DNA from: Thermoplasmata archaeon
GTDB lineage: Archaea; Thermoplasmatota; E2; DHVEG-1
NCBI GenBank assembly: GCA_003649845.1
Contig: QMTB01000081.1
Location: 1 to 6,944, forward strand
Length of the DNA: 6,944 nucleotides
Reading direction: 5' to 3'
Part shown: positions 1 to 6,821 of the stretch, one piece after another
Layout: each line of letters starts with the position of its first letter
How positions within the stretch are numbered: position 1 is the first letter of the stretch
Program-made: the position numbers and the translations under genes
Notes under the pieces: model-generated
What the model was told of the DNA's origin: nothing
The model's input: only the letters and a program-made list of their open reading frames with translations
The model's database searches: none

Positions 1-2
1 AT

Positions 3-1292
3 AGAATATCTTTTGGAACATATAATGATTTAGATGTAGATGACGATGAAAATACAGGAGTGAATGGCAAAGATATTAGAGTTCAATATATACTTCTACC
101 ATGGTTTTCAACAGAAAATGGTTTATCCGTTGGGTTGAATTTAGTATTAAATATAGATAGATTGGGCGAGGAAATTAAAAATAATGATTTCACTGCTTAT
201 ATTAGACTTGACAACATAAAAATAGGTTTTAGATCACCAAATATAACTGGAAGTGAAATGCCTTTAAAATTACAACTTTCCTCTATAGTATTTCTAAATC
301 TATTAGATTCAACCTATGGTTTTAAACTCCTATCTAATCCATACTATACTTCTGATATAAACGGAAAAACTCTCTCATTTTTTGCAACATATGATGATTC
401 ATCAAACAAACAAAAATATACCTTCTCTTTAAAACCAGCTGTCTCCACTGATATTACTATATCATCAACGAAAGAACCTGGTGTATGGAGTTATTCCTTT
501 AGAAGAAACTCAAATATTGAAACAATATTAGAGACACATATCGTGAGGCACTCTCTAGGAGATACAAAAGATACTATAATAACAATTAAATATCTACCCA
601 GAGAGATCTCGTTTAGATTCTCTATACAACCTTTTAAGAGAAATGGAGGTAAAATATTATATCAGAGTGAAAATGATTACTCAACTGAGATAAAAATTGA
701 ATCTAATAATATTGGAAGATGTAGATATGCAACTATAAAAAACCCTCCAAGAGAGATATATACGGAGTGGATTCCAAGTAGAGATACTGGATATCTAAAA
801 CTTATAACAGAATCTCAAGGATCAACATCTATCACACTTCAAGATAAATTAGTTGATCCAACGATAAATATCTCCTTAGAAGACATTGGAAATGTAGATT
901 TCAAATCCTATTGGAATCTAACAAACCCTGGAACGTTTAGAATTATAAGAAACTCCTCTATGAACCTAGTAATACACTCTTTTATTGAGGAATGGGAGAC
1001 TAGGCTGAACATAACTTCCCTATCAAAAAATCTAGATATAAAATGGAATATAAATACAAGTGGATATGTATTCTATGATACAAACCTAGAATCTATAAAA
1101 ACAGCTGATATTCTAATAAAAACTAATAATATAGGAATTAAAACAAAAGCAGATATATTTAAAGCAGAAGATTTTCAGTTAAATTGGACTAACAACTGGA
1201 ATATAACAAGTAGTGGAAGAATAGAGTTCTCAATAGTCTCAATTGATGTATATCTAAATGGAATATGGTATCATATCTGGCCTTGGATTTAG
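3..1292 (+). CDS. Repeat-built extracellular/surface protein of unknown function (5'-truncated by window edge)
   Basis: The frame is open from base 3, so the true start is upstream; the GTG at 60 is only an internal Val codon. The visible part begins with an acidic, calcium-ligand-like run (DLDVDDDENTG, about 30-62) followed by GKDIRVQY. It continues as a beta-strand-rich protein with many N-x-S/T sequons (such as NIT, NLT, NSS, NWT), suggesting an exported, glycosylated surface protein. The second half contains five roughly 35-residue units of the pattern hydrophobic-x-hydrophobic-x-aromatic, short linker, Gly, two strands; units 1 and 2 both open with PREI. The protein ends in an aromatic-rich motif (YLNGIWYHIWPWI). 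From memory, similar DxDxDD...GKDIR...PREI proteins occur in uncultured euryarchaea without a known function. No transmembrane segment is visible in this part. Its last 104 bp overlap the convergent peptidase gene. That it is a real gene is fairly sure; its role is unknown. Confidence 0.8.
   Translation, partial: RISFGTYNDLDVDDDENTGVNGKDIRVQYILLPWFSTENGLSVGLNLVLNIDRLGEEIKNNDFTAYIRLDNIKIGFRSPNITGSEMPLKLQLSSIVFLNLLDSTYGFKLLSNPYYTSDINGKTLSFFATYDDSSNKQKYTFSLKPAVSTDITISSTKEPGVWSYSFRRNSNIETILETHIVRHSLGDTKDTIITIKYLPREISFRFSIQPFKRNGGKILYQSENDYSTEIKIESNNIGRCRYATIKNPPREIYTEWIPSRDTGYLKLITESQGSTSITLQDKLVDPTINISLEDIGNVDFKSYWNLTNPGTFRIIRNSSMNLVIHSFIEEWETRLNITSLSKNLDIKWNINTSGYVFYDTNLESIKTADILIKTNNIGIKTKADIFKAEDFQLNWTNNWNITSSGRIEFSIVSIDVYLNGIWYHIWPWI
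594..1262 (+). repeat. Five degenerate ~35-residue beta-strand repeats within the surface protein
   Basis: Protein-level internal repeats found by eye lie at about 594-701, 744-845, 885-992, 1020-1130 and 1158-1262. Each unit starts with a strand ending in an aromatic (PREISFRF, PREIYTEW, NVDFKSYW, NLDIKW, DFQLNW). A polar turn follows, then a Gly or equivalent small residue opens the next strand (GGKILYQS, GYLKLITES, GTFRIIRNS, GYVFYDTN, GRIEFSIV). The DNA itself is not repetitive, so the units are old. An elongated stacked beta structure is plausible but not shown. Confidence 0.5.
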
Positions 1293-3366
1293 ACATAGAT
1301 ATAGTTATAGGATCACTCCAAGGTCCAATTACTCCATGTTCATCTTTTGCTTTAACTCTAACATTATAATTCCCTTTCTCCTTCCAGATATGAGTGGCTT
1401 GGATAGTTTCACCAGAGGTAGAAGGACCAATCCAATTTGAATAACTTCCATCGCCCCAATCAAATAGATAATAGATTTTATCTCCATCTGGATCAGTCGT
1501 TTGTGCTTCAAATGTATATTCTTCTCCTGGTTTACCATGTGATGGTCCATTTATAGTTGGTTGCTCAGGTGGATTTGATTCCTCTGCTATAGCTAAAGCC
1601 GGGTCTCCAAAAGGCTGCCATTCTAAAATAGTTTTATAGTCACCAGCGTCAAGATGACCTCTAATATATCTATTTAAACCGTCAACCCATATCTCTCCAA
1701 AGGTAAGAGCACCTGTTTTATATGCTCTAAACATATCTAAAACCATACCTTCAATTAATCCATATGTAACATATTTTCCAACATAGGCATAACCTAGAGC
1801 AGTCGCTCCCATAGAAGCTATACCACCACCATATGGATTAGCAACAAAAGACCATGAAAAACAGTTGCTATTAGAATTATATTTACCAACACTACAAGCA
1901 CCTGTTATAACAATAGGAAGTTTATTACCATTTTTAAAATTAGATATTTGACTGCTGAAAAGTCCACCAGCAGGAGTTGGAATCCATATAGAGGTATTAT
2001 GACGATGAGTAGCCCATGTAGTTGGATTGCCATGCCCAGAGAAATCAACAAATCCAGCACCCTCATTAAAAGCAGATTCTATCTCAGATAAACCAGATGG
2101 AGAATAGCCACCTAGTCTACCATTAGAATCCCAGATTTTATTAGGTATAAAAGTATTCATTATCTTTATAACTGCTTCATTAACATATTCTCCCTCGTCA
2201 ACACTATCACCTGGAAAAGAATCTCCACCAGCCGTTATAATATTGGTAAACCAATCTTGGGTATATGCCTTATTATTTTCATATTGAATAATTTTATTAA
2301 CAACGTCAGATACCTGGTTTCTATCTATACAAGGTATCCTAGAAAGATAAACATCTGGATGAAAATCAATATCGTCTGTATTGTTATTCCAGTTATACTC
2401 TGCAAAAACATCATTATCATTGGTATCCCAACTAGAAAAAGAATATGTTTCATTATAGATATCAGCATAATATAAGTCGCTAACAAATATCTCCTTATCA
2501 CTATCTGATACCTTTATATGGGTTTCTCTAGCTGGAAAATGATTTACATCACCAACTAGGAGAACAAAAGTTGTATCCCAATTCTCTATAGCATCTTTAA
2601 TAAAATATTTAATCTTCTCAGCATCATCTCTACCTTGCGCTGGGAAATATACACCATTATATATTTCATCGAGGGTTACAAGTCTAGTAGAGATACCTCT
2701 ATGGATCTTATGATCTACAAGAGGTTGAATTTCTCCAACAAAATCAGCTGGTGATATAATAACAAACATATGGTCTGAGGTAGGATCTACAAAGGATTTA
2801 TCCAGAGGAGGTATATACTCTATATCTATATCCATTGATTTCGCTACCAATATCTTATCTTCTCTAGGCAGATATCTTACTGGATATAATTCAACTGTAA
2901 CAAAAAGATATCTTTTTTCTTTATATATACCAGCACCTAAATCATATCTAAACCAATCCTCAGGATAAATATTAAAATCATAGTTTATCTGATTTAAATC
3001 AATATCTGGTTTACTGCCAATTATATATGGAGTTGGAGAAGGAGTTATCTTCTTCTCGAGGGGTAATTTATATGAATCATAAACATCAACCTTTACATCT
3101 AAAACCTTTGAACCAAAAGGTAAACGGAAAACCTTAACTTGGGATGGAAGCAATGGATAACCTGTTATAATAATAGAGCCATTAGACTCTGAAAGTTCAA
3201 TAGATACAAATTCATCAGTAGACATTATAGATGGTTCCTTAAAAGAAAAACTCATGGATTTCTCAGCAATCATCTCATCAGTTGATATACCTACTACACT
3301 ATAGTTACTAATAAGAATAATACAGATACTCAATATAGGTAAATACATTCCTAGGCCAGATCTCAT
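1189..3366 (-). CDS. Secreted family C25 (gingipain-like) cysteine peptidase with C-terminal PKD domain
   Basis: This 725-residue exported peptidase cleaves peptide bonds through a Cys/His pair. Residues 1-28 form a signal peptide (hydrophobic core LPILSICIILIS). Residues ~50-190 resemble the C25 propeptide (GYPLLPSQVKVFRLPFG). The catalytic region spans ~198-595, with LLVGDVNHFP (269-278) and YLSRIP (340-345). The probable catalytic His445 lies in DFSGHGNPTTW and Cys491 in ITGACSVGKY, followed by NPYGGGIASMGATALG. The order His then Cys and the GHG context match gingipains (His211/Cys244 in RgpB). The domain closes with QPFGDPAL. A PKD domain occupies ~600-691 (FDWGDG; HIWKEKGNYNVRVKAKD). 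The start at 3366 is supported by GGTG at 3375-3378, eight bases upstream; Met7 is a weaker alternative. The last 34 residues, a basic/hydrophobic tail ending LLYSSC, are encoded antisense to the neighbouring surface-protein gene. Family assignment is strong; substrate specificity cannot be read from the sequence. Confidence 0.92.
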   Translation of the reverse strand: MRSGLGMYLPILSICIILISNYSVVGISTDEMIAEKSMSFSFKEPSIMSTDEFVSIELSESNGSIIITGYPLLPSQVKVFRLPFGSKVLDVKVDVYDSYKLPLEKKITPSPTPYIIGSKPDIDLNQINYDFNIYPEDWFRYDLGAGIYKEKRYLFVTVELYPVRYLPREDKILVAKSMDIDIEYIPPLDKSFVDPTSDHMFVIISPADFVGEIQPLVDHKIHRGISTRLVTLDEIYNGVYFPAQGRDDAEKIKYFIKDAIENWDTTFVLLVGDVNHFPARETHIKVSDSDKEIFVSDLYYADIYNETYSFSSWDTNDNDVFAEYNWNNNTDDIDFHPDVYLSRIPCIDRNQVSDVVNKIIQYENNKAYTQDWFTNIITAGGDSFPGDSVDEGEYVNEAVIKIMNTFIPNKIWDSNGRLGGYSPSGLSEIESAFNEGAGFVDFSGHGNPTTWATHRHNTSIWIPTPAGGLFSSQISNFKNGNKLPIVITGACSVGKYNSNSNCFSWSFVANPYGGGIASMGATALGYAYVGKYVTYGLIEGMVLDMFRAYKTGALTFGEIWVDGLNRYIRGHLDAGDYKTILEWQPFGDPALAIAEESNPPEQPTINGPSHGKPGEEYTFEAQTTDPDGDKIYYLFDWGDGSYSNWIGPSTSGETIQATHIWKEKGNYNVRVKAKDEHGVIGPWSDPITISMSKSKARYDTIFHLDIHQLRLLRTLFFHYLLYSSC

Positions 3367-3374
3367 TTTTAATA

Positions 3375-3378
3375 CACC
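3375..3378 (-). promoter_or_regulatory. Shine-Dalgarno GGTG for the C25 peptidase
   Basis: On the minus strand GGTG lies eight bases before the ATG at 3366. It matches the archaeal anti-SD core and favours Met1 over Met7. Met7 has only an AGGA touching it, too close to work. Confidence 0.5.
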
Positions 3379-3438
3379 ATTTTGTCTATACTAATTATAG
3401 AAAGTTAGATAACTATATTAATATTTTCAATTTAATAA

Positions 3439-3447
3439 TATATAAAA
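3439..3447 (-). promoter_or_regulatory. TATA box candidate for the C25 peptidase gene
   Basis: Minus-strand TTTTATATA fits the archaeal TATA consensus. Transcription would start near 3417, giving a leader of about 50 bases that contains the GGTG ribosome-binding site. A weaker alternative, TATAATTA near 3392-3399, would give an almost leaderless transcript that excludes the SD, so the upstream box is preferred. Confidence 0.5.
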
Positions 3448-3466
3448 TAAGAAGATGGAGGGTATT
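3448..3466 (-). terminator. Weak pyrimidine-rich terminator candidate after the proximal propeller gene
   Basis: Directly after the TAA of the gene ending at 3467, the minus strand reads a C/T-rich stretch (CCCTCCATCTTCTTATTTTA) that passes into the next TATA box. Archaeal termination commonly uses T-rich tracts without hairpins. This tract is short and interrupted, so read-through into the peptidase gene is quite possible. Confidence 0.25.
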
Positions 3467-5041
3467 TTAGATTAGAGTATAGAACAGAATTTGTGTTCCA
3501 GATAGAGTTTTAGAAGCTGAACCGACAGTTACTTCTATTGTTACTTTACCTAAGCCTATGATAACTGGTAGCTTAATTTTCTGTGTTGCACCAGCTGGAA
3601 TATCAATGGTGCCGCTAGTCTCTTTGTTGATAAGCCCAAGTATACCACCAGTTGCTGTAATAGAGTAGGATACATCCTGTGCATCACCAGTACCAGTATT
3701 ACTAACCTCTACTTCTACACCAAAACCTCCTTTAACACTGTCTATCTGAATAATTGGATAGCTGCCGCCACCTGCAGCATAGTATATAGTACCATCAGCC
3801 TCATATGCCATGCCTATACCACCAACATCGCAGACTACAACATTCTCTGAACCAGATTGTCTAACAGGTGTACTCCATGTTCTACCGCCATCAATGGTGA
3901 AAGATGAATATAGCGCTCCATCCTTTACATACACACAAGTAGCGCTATTATCATCATAATGCGCAATCCTTGGAGATGAACCACTCGTATCTATAATCGT
4001 CTCTACTGGTTCATCGCTGAAACCAAACATAGATGAGTAGGATACAATTTGACCATCTCTCTCTGACACAATTATAACATTGTTATTCTGAGCAGAAACA
4101 TCTATATTATCATCACTACCAGTAGTTGTAAGAGCATATCCACCTATATCTGGATGAATTGGATAACCTTGATACTCATCCCATCTACTAAAATCGAATA
4201 TATATATTAAGATATCATTTTGCCCAGTTTCCTCATTGAAGAAATTCCATACACCATACATATGTAATGTCATTGGATCAATATCTGCACTAGTTGATTC
4301 ACCTCCAGCTATAGTAGGATTAGCAGGATCATCGTTAAACCAATATATCCAAGCATATCCTTCTTCATTAAATTGATATGATAAGAAGGGTTGAGGACCT
4401 ACACCAACATTATCCCCTTGCATAGTATGAGCACCAAAAGCCCATGTATTTTCTGAAGAATCTGCTGCTGTATAAGCTCCAACAGCTACATCAACAAAAT
4501 TTGTGATATCAAGAGAACTCCAATCCCAATATACAAGACTATATCCATCAGCAGAGAAATCAGTTAAATCTGTAATCATCCATTTATATAAAGCTGCACC
4601 ATTAGTATCCATAGGATTTGGAACCATGGTACCTAGAAATCTACCATCACCACAAGCATCAACATCTGGACTTTCAGGTAGCTCCTCTATCTGATATCCA
4701 ACAGCATTCTCTGGCCAAGTTGCGCCAGCGTCTACGGAACCAGTAAACCAAACTGTTTGATCATCTTGAAATCCTAGACATACATTAGATGTATCAGTTG
4801 CAACTGTTGGAGTATAACCAAGATATAATGGTGTCCCATCTAGTATACCAGTAGTAGAACTCCTAATAATAGGATTTAACATTTTAGCTTTCGACATTTC
4901 CATGCCCGCTATACAACGTCCCAGATTTTTAATAACTAATTTATGTTCTTTCTCTAAAGGTTGCAAACTGGCTACTGCAACACTTGTTACCATCAGCCCC
5001 GCAAAAATGATAGCCCCAATATATATTGCCTTTTTATGCAT
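3467..5041 (-). CDS. Secreted Asp-box (BNR-type) beta-propeller-like protein with C-terminal GGFGV beta domain, paralogue 1
   Basis: This 524-residue exported protein has a Sec signal peptide at 1-25 (HKK, then IYIGAIIFAGLMVTSVAVAS). The body (~60-425) looks like a sialidase-type beta-propeller. Canonical Asp boxes SxDxGxTW occur at 102-109 (SVDAGATW) and 382-389 (TIDGGRTW). These boxes are structural turns and do not show catalysis; I see no FRIP motif or sialidase arginine triad, so sialidase activity should not be assumed. Residues ~430-524 form a beta-rich C-terminal domain (IDSVKGGFGVEVEVSN, SGTIDIPAGA, LGLGKVTIEV) ending in a hydrophobic strand, ILFYTLI. The protein aligns along its length with the product of 5206-6786, including a shared GGEST motif near 246-250, so the pair is a tandem duplication. 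The position equivalent to the paralogue's middle Asp box is degraded (SSMFGFSDEP, 336-345). The start is fixed by GGTGA six bases upstream. A binding or structural surface role is inferred. Confidence 0.85.
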   Translation of the reverse strand: MHKKAIYIGAIIFAGLMVTSVAVASLQPLEKEHKLVIKNLGRCIAGMEMSKAKMLNPIIRSSTTGILDGTPLYLGYTPTVATDTSNVCLGFQDDQTVWFTGSVDAGATWPENAVGYQIEELPESPDVDACGDGRFLGTMVPNPMDTNGAALYKWMITDLTDFSADGYSLVYWDWSSLDITNFVDVAVGAYTAADSSENTWAFGAHTMQGDNVGVGPQPFLSYQFNEEGYAWIYWFNDDPANPTIAGGESTSADIDPMTLHMYGVWNFFNEETGQNDILIYIFDFSRWDEYQGYPIHPDIGGYALTTTGSDDNIDVSAQNNNVIIVSERDGQIVSYSSMFGFSDEPVETIIDTSGSSPRIAHYDDNSATCVYVKDGALYSSFTIDGGRTWSTPVRQSGSENVVVCDVGGIGMAYEADGTIYYAAGGGSYPIIQIDSVKGGFGVEVEVSNTGTGDAQDVSYSITATGGILGLINKETSGTIDIPAGATQKIKLPVIIGLGKVTIEVTVGSASKTLSGTQILFYTLI

Positions 5042-5047
5042 ATTTTT

Positions 5048-5052
5048 TCACC
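5048..5052 (-). promoter_or_regulatory. Shine-Dalgarno GGTGA for paralogue 1
   Basis: Minus-strand GGTGA lies six bases upstream of the ATG at 5041, the best ribosome-binding site in the window. It implies a leadered transcript and confirms the start that gives an intact signal peptide. Confidence 0.7.
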
Positions 5053-5096
5053 TATAGCTCATCAATTTTTCCCAATGTATCTTTTTACAATAGATC

Positions 5097-5112
5097 TTCT
5101 ACATATGTAGAA
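5097..5112. promoter_or_regulatory. Perfect 16-bp palindrome, candidate operator in the leader of paralogue 1
   Basis: TTCTACATATGTAGAA reads identically on both strands. It begins a few bases downstream of the transcription start predicted from the TATA box at 5136-5145 and lies 55-71 bases upstream of the start codon. A dimeric helix-turn-helix repressor binding here would block initiation. No regulator gene is visible, so this is inference from symmetry and position. Confidence 0.45.
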
Positions 5113-5135
5113 ACCAATTAAAAAATATACCAACG

Positions 5136-5145
5136 ATTATATAAA
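5136..5145 (-). promoter_or_regulatory. TATA box for paralogue 1
   Basis: Minus-strand TTTATATAAT matches the archaeal TATA consensus closely and is preceded by a purine stretch (CAAGA) where the BRE would sit. The predicted start is near 5115, giving a leader of about 73 bases that carries the palindrome and GGTGA. A poorer alternative, TATATTTTTT (about 5119-5128), would place the start inside the palindrome. Confidence 0.55.
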
Positions 5146-5179
5146 TCTTGTGGATAAATTAATATTGTTATAATCCTAT

Positions 5180-5191
5180 AAAAATAAAAAA
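5180..5191 (-). terminator. T-tract terminator after paralogue 2
   Basis: The minus strand reads TTTTTTATTTTT starting 15 bases after the TAA of the gene that ends at 5206, following a C-rich stretch (CTCCCCCAC). No stem-loop is needed for archaeal T-tract termination. Together with the TATA box just downstream, it suggests the two paralogues are transcribed separately. Confidence 0.55.
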
Positions 5192-5205
5192 GTGGGGGAG
5201 AATTT

Positions 5206-6786
5206 TTATAGACCAGTTACAAAGAACAATAGCATCTTACAGCTCTTCTCTACACTCGCTCCATCAGCTTTCACAGTAATAGTCGCTGGACCTAAACCAA
5301 GTACAAGACCAGTCTTCACAGTAACAGAGCCACCCACTGGTATGCTAGAGATAGTACCGCTTTTACTACCAAGGAATACTAGATTTCCACTAATAGTTAT
5401 ACTCCAGTCAACATTAGATGCATCAGCAGTTCCAACATTCTTAATAACTGCAGATACGCCAAATCCACCGGATACCTGATCGATGGTTATAACCGGAGCA
5501 GCAGCACCAGCAGCATAGTAGATGTTTTTATCACCGTCTCGATCATCAGTCCAAACTATACCAGCTGGATGAATATCACAAGTTTTCTCCTCCTCAACAA
5601 CACTTCCATCGACATCGTTTACCTGTGTAGGTTCACTCCAACTTGCTCCACCGTTATCTGATGTAACTAGATACAGATTTCCATTTGAAACATAGACCGC
5701 TCTGAATTCTCCTCCAGCAAAACATATATCTGGATAGTTACCAGATGCTATAGTTGTATACTGCCAGCTTGCCCCATTATCAGAACTATATGCACATTTT
5801 ACATTTCCATTATTTACATACACTATAACTACATTATCTCCATTATGAGCAATAGCTGGGAGAGTACCTTCATCTATATATTTCTGATAAGGTGTAAACT
5901 CAATATCCGTTGAATCCGTGTCACCTTCAACTGGTATAATCATCTTCCAAACTATGTAATCTTTGCCATCTGTTTCATTATAGTATTGCCATACATAGTG
6001 AGATTTCATATATTCATTGGACATATCACCATAACTAGCAGGAGCAGTAATTAAATGTGACTGACCATCGAAAGTTGACTCACCGCCTACTACATTACCA
6101 GATTCATCTATACCGTGTATCATCTGCTCTGGACAAGCTGGTATATCATAGCCCATTTGAGCAAAGTGATATATATAGAATGCAACTGGCCCTTCCATAT
6201 CATAGTATTGTCCATGTAGCCAGCTGTTATCGGACATACAAGAGAATTCAAGCTCAGGCGCTTCACCCTGCCAATTATAGAACTGCCAGCTTTCTGTATC
6301 AAAGAAGTCAGGTATAACATAGAAACCCATGAGACTCTCTGCTATATCACACCACACACCCCAAAGTCCAGTATAAGTAGGTCCATCAACCCAGGCAATA
6401 TCATTGAAGATATCATACATTGGTTGAGTGAACCCTAGTACCGTCCAAGTTTGGCCAGCATCTTGCGAATAAGACCAAGCCATTCTGCTATCCATAATGT
6501 CGTATTCCTGAGTAAAAGCTACGATGATGTTACCTTCTCCATCTCTAGTAATCTGTGGGCGAGTATCATCAACATCACTTCCTACAGATACCAGTATATT
6601 ACCAGCATTAGTAGCTTTCTGATCCCCTGTAAATTTATGTACCTTCAAGGGCAATTGAGTAGCACCAGGAAATACCAATTTCTGTGTATTAGCTCCTTGA
6701 TCTACACTAGTCAACGCACCAGCCTGTAAGAATAGGAGCGAAATCAGTATAAATGCTCCTCCTATAGACAATGCTTTCCTATTCAT
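5206..6786 (-). CDS. Secreted Asp-box (BNR-type) beta-propeller-like protein with C-terminal GGFGV beta domain, paralogue 2
   Basis: This 526-residue exported protein has a signal peptide at 1-24 (NRK, then a core containing FILISLLFLQAGA). The body carries three Asp-box motifs: SQDAGQTW (107-114), SSDNGASW (334-341) and a one-residue-longer TSDNGGASW (375-383). It ends with VWTDDRDGDKNIYYAAG (411-427), as in many secreted archaeal propeller proteins. The C-terminal domain (~431-526) has IDQVSGGFGVSAVIKN, SGTISSIPVGG, LGLGPATITV and the hydrophobic end LLFFVTGL. All of these match the C-terminus of the adjacent paralogue at equivalent positions. The body is rich in Tyr, Trp and acidic residues, as expected for a binding surface. 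No sialidase catalytic set is seen, so an enzymatic role is not supported. The ATG at 6786 lacks a Shine-Dalgarno sequence, but a TTTAAAAT box about 31 bases upstream fits a nearly leaderless mRNA. Ligand and partner are unknown. Confidence 0.86.
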   Translation of the reverse strand: MNRKALSIGGAFILISLLFLQAGALTSVDQGANTQKLVFPGATQLPLKVHKFTGDQKATNAGNILVSVGSDVDDTRPQITRDGEGNIIVAFTQEYDIMDSRMAWSYSQDAGQTWTVLGFTQPMYDIFNDIAWVDGPTYTGLWGVWCDIAESLMGFYVIPDFFDTESWQFYNWQGEAPELEFSCMSDNSWLHGQYYDMEGPVAFYIYHFAQMGYDIPACPEQMIHGIDESGNVVGGESTFDGQSHLITAPASYGDMSNEYMKSHYVWQYYNETDGKDYIVWKMIIPVEGDTDSTDIEFTPYQKYIDEGTLPAIAHNGDNVVIVYVNNGNVKCAYSSDNGASWQYTTIASGNYPDICFAGGEFRAVYVSNGNLYLVTSDNGGASWSEPTQVNDVDGSVVEEEKTCDIHPAGIVWTDDRDGDKNIYYAAGAAAPVITIDQVSGGFGVSAVIKNVGTADASNVDWSITISGNLVFLGSKSGTISSIPVGGSVTVKTGLVLGLGPATITVKADGASVEKSCKMLLFFVTGL

Positions 6787-6813
6787 CTATTTTGCCGATG
6801 CTGTTAACTTAAG

Positions 6814-6821
6814 ATTTTAAA
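6814..6821. promoter_or_regulatory. Shared AT-rich core of a divergent promoter
   Basis: The sequence ATTTTAAA (+) / TTTAAAAT (-) lies about 31 bases upstream of the ATG at 6786 and 39 bases upstream of the ATG at 6860. Read leftward it predicts a nearly leaderless transcript for paralogue 2. Read rightward it predicts a start near 6843 and a ~17-base leader with a GGTG site. One core could serve both genes; this rests on spacing only. Confidence 0.4.

Noticed and set aside
60..62. GTG as the start of the first + strand gene
   Set aside because: The frame is open without a stop back to base 3, the upstream residues (acidic metal-loop-like run) fit the protein, and the AGGAG directly touches the GTG, leaving no room for ribosome binding.
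1189..1300. Frameshift in the peptidase gene causing the overlap
   Set aside because: The reading frame is consistent through the PKD end (PITISMSKSK). The alternative frames stop within about 13 codons or immediately and offer no better ending. It is kept only as something to verify in reads.
1258..1440. Small + strand reading frame of 60 codons
   Set aside because: It lies antisense to the PKD domain and tail of the C25 peptidase, and its composition is not protein-like. It is a shadow frame.
3392..3399. TATAATTA as the main promoter of the peptidase gene
   Set aside because: It is a poorer TATA match than 3439-3447 and would leave the GGTG site outside the transcript. Retained only as an alternative.
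5192..5479. + strand frame of 95 codons, and similar frames at 6057-6317 and 6451-6729
   Set aside because: All lie antisense to paralogue 2, whose frame shows clear domains and a signal peptide. They lack ribosome-binding sites and recognisable motifs.
3467..6786. Calling the two propeller proteins sialidases
   Set aside because: Asp boxes are structural and occur in many non-enzymatic propellers. No FRIP motif or arginine triad was seen.
1189..6786. A true type IX secretion locus
   Set aside because: Only a C25 peptidase and cargo-like proteins are present. There are no Por/Spr/Gld components, and the expression signals are archaeal.
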